Shown one piece after another: positions 11,976 to 13,379 of a DNA stretch of 13,379 bases. The stretch is taken from NCBI GenBank assembly GCA_030616835.1, contig JAUWWP010000033.1, positions 1-13,379 on the forward strand. Direction: 5' to 3'. How positions within the stretch are numbered: position 1 is the stretch's first letter; each line of letters starts with the position of its first letter. The stretch is from Deltaproteobacteria bacterium. Lineage in GTDB: Bacteria; Desulfobacterota; G020345765. The notes below the pieces were generated by a model. It saw nothing but the letters and a program-made list of their open reading frames with translations, was not told the DNA's origin and did no database searches. A program made the translations under genes and the position numbers.

Positions 11976-13379
11976 CTATTCCAAGTTGCTAAAACCATCA
12001 ATTCCCACTCCATAGTCGGTTTGGGTCCAGAGAGAATTGTCTTTCCCCTTTCTCGAATAGATATCCTTTCCTCCGCCATCGAGAAAGATACCAATACCCC
12101 CGAAGTCCCGGAAGGCCCCAGCAAACCCCAGGTTTTTCTTATCCCGGGAAAGATATCTGTCTTCGCCGGCATAATCCATCAGGATTCCCAGTCCATTAGA
12201 GTTCCCAACACCCTGGGAGAGCCGATCCGCAGAGTACTGGTCATTTCCTTCTTTGTCTATAAGGATCCCTACAGCCAGATCATGTCCACATCCCTGGGAT
12301 ACCCCCCAGGTGTGGTAGATATCATCCCCCAGGGCATCTATAAGGATCCCTACTGACAAATGAATCCCTGCCCCCTGAGAGTAGCGTCGGGCTAAATACT
12401 TATCGTTGCCTTCCTTATCCAGAAGAATCCCCAGGGCATACCAATAGCTTGAGCCCTGGGAGAAATAGTCCCCGATATAGGTATCATTTCCTTTAAGGTC
12501 GGCCAAGAGGCCAATTCCTCCCGAGGCAATAGGCCGCAAACCAAGGCCAAATCCCTGGGAAAGGCTCTGATAATACTGTCTGTTTTCCCGAAAATCGGTA
12601 TATTTCCCCCCACTATAGTATAGGTCGGTGCCCCCACGATCCAGGAGGAGACCAAAGCCCTGGGTAAACCCAAAGCCTTGAGCGAGCCGGGCTGCCGTAT
12701 AGTGATCGTTTCCCTTCCGATCCTCAAGGATTCCGATCCCGAAAATCCCGGCACCCTGAACGCCACTGTCCCCTGAGTATTGGTCCTCACCGGCTCGGTC
12801 AGAGAGGATTCCTACCCCTACGAGGCCGCACCCCTGAGAGTAATTCTTCGCCAGATATTGATCATCCCCTGAGATGTCCACCAGTATCCCGATGCCAAAG
12901 AATCCTGCCCCCTGACGGTGGTTACTGGTGCCGCGATAAAGGTCATTGCCTTTCAAGTCCAAGATAATGGATATGGGAGATCCATCATCCTGGTCCTCGA
13001 AGTACTGGTCATTGCCTCCAAGATCGATAATTAATGCTGGCCGTCCCTGGTAAAGGTTATCCCCCACTCCCCCGACAATTACCTTGCCCCAAGGGGTCTC
13101 TTCTTCAAGAATCACTCCTTCCGTCTTAAAAGTCATATCCATCAATCCGGGCAGAACCGAGTCCACCCCGGCGGCAACCATTGCTCCTGCGGTAAATAGT
13201 CTATTCCAATTCACCTTCTCGGCTAAATTTAGGATCTCCTCGTACTCCTCATCCTCTAATTCATCCTCGGTAATCAAACGGGGGATATTTTCTTTCAAGA
13301 ACTCAATCTCCTCTCCGGAGAGCGTGGCTAATGATTCCTTTAGCAGAAGGTTAGCTTCTTTCAGAGTTGAGAGTAAGAC
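11976..13379 (-). CDS. D-x-x-G-x-D-x-Y tandem-repeat protein, 5' end outside window
   Basis: 467 codons are visible and the frame remains open to the window edge, so the N-terminus is missing; a TTG at 13298 lies inside the reading frame and is not preceded by a ribosome site. The N-terminal visible part is helical and acidic (LTLEDELED-like: ITEDELEDEEYEEIL), followed by VLPGLMDMTFKTEGVILEEE and VIVGGVGDNLYQG. Then come twelve copies of D-x-x-G-x-D-x-Y (DLGGNDQY, DLKGNDLY, DISGDDQY, DRAGEDQY, DRKGNDHY, DRGGTDLY, DLKGNDTY, DKEGNDKY, DALGDDIY, DKEGNDQY, DYAGEDRY, DGGGKDIY). Most are 26-27 residues apart, each followed by an SQGxG-type turn and a GIGIL-type strand. The regular period suggests a beta-solenoid, with acidic turns that could bind Ca2+ in a way recalling, but not identical to, RTX nonapeptides. 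The C-terminus is WTQTDYGVGIDGFSNLE. I do not know a function. Confidence 0.88.
   Translation of the reverse strand, partial: VLLSTLKEANLLLKESLATLSGEEIEFLKENIPRLITEDELEDEEYEEILNLAEKVNWNRLFTAGAMVAAGVDSVLPGLMDMTFKTEGVILEEETPWGKVIVGGVGDNLYQGRPALIIDLGGNDQYFEDQDDGSPISIILDLKGNDLYRGTSNHRQGAGFFGIGILVDISGDDQYLAKNYSQGCGLVGVGILSDRAGEDQYSGDSGVQGAGIFGIGILEDRKGNDHYTAARLAQGFGFTQGFGLLLDRGGTDLYYSGGKYTDFRENRQYYQSLSQGFGLGLRPIASGGIGLLADLKGNDTYIGDYFSQGSSYWYALGILLDKEGNDKYLARRYSQGAGIHLSVGILIDALGDDIYHTWGVSQGCGHDLAVGILIDKEGNDQYSADRLSQGVGNSNGLGILMDYAGEDRYLSRDKKNLGFAGAFRDFGGIGIFLDGGGKDIYSRKGKDNSLWTQTDYGVGIDGFSNLE

Noticed and set aside
11937..12356. 139-codon + strand ORF
   Set aside because: It is antisense to the repeat protein; its length follows from the repetitive DNA on the other strand, and its product has no domain character or ribosome site.
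11976..13379. RTX toxin or adhesin call for the repeat protein
   Set aside because: The nine-residue GGxGxD period is absent and no type I secretion genes are nearby; the similarity is limited to acidic Gly-rich turns.

Overview
The window reads as chromosomal DNA of a bacterium of moderate GC. It has bacterial housekeeping genes (rsmI, hflX, argF, rlmB, plsY), Shine-Dalgarno sequences before several genes, and TTGACT/TATCTT-type promoters. I cannot place the phylum from sequence alone. The many short dispersed palindromes and the long-form HflX fit an environmental, probably uncultivated lineage, but that is an inference.

Layout. Bases 1-393 are the 3' end of an inositol-3-phosphate synthase gene on +. 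A + block follows: a predicted lipoprotein (651-1814), a 270-bp intergenic imperfect inverted repeat (about 1811-2080), the 16S rRNA methyltransferase gene rsmI (2104-2946), a 64-residue membrane protein (3017-3211), the ribosome-associated GTPase gene hflX (to 4951) and an 83-residue unknown overlapping the hflX 3' end. The strand then switches, and an N-acyl-D-amino-acid deacylase-like amidohydrolase (6760-5180) meets the + block with overlapping stop codons. Upstream on - are argF (7986-7057) and a small secreted protein (8570-8073), the latter with a good promoter and Shine-Dalgarno sequence that point to an ACG start codon. About 620 bases without a gene follow, rich in palindromes. Next is rlmB on +, which is visibly AT-richer than everything around it and bracketed by two near-identical 31-bp direct repeats. 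The right end is all on -: plsY, a secreted HEAT-repeat protein, and a protein cut by the window edge that carries twelve copies of a D-x-x-G-x-D-x-Y motif about 26-27 residues apart.

How the genes relate. The + block joins ribosome-linked functions (rsmI, hflX) with small unknown proteins. The - block has arginine biosynthesis (argF), a predicted periplasmic or surface protein, and an amidohydrolase of the D-amino-acid group. plsY makes lysophosphatidic acid for membrane lipids. The HEAT protein and the repeat protein look structural. Most gene neighbours are metabolically unrelated, so the window looks like ordinary core genome peppered with several families of small palindromic repeats, some of which run into coding sequence or stop codons.

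The least explained items are the D-x-x-G-x-D-x-Y solenoid-like protein, the palindromic repeats including one inside a signal-peptide coding region, the possible non-AUG starts (ACG at 8570, ATT at 3302), and the compositionally foreign rlmB. I found no CRISPR array, transposase, phage gene, tRNA or rRNA.
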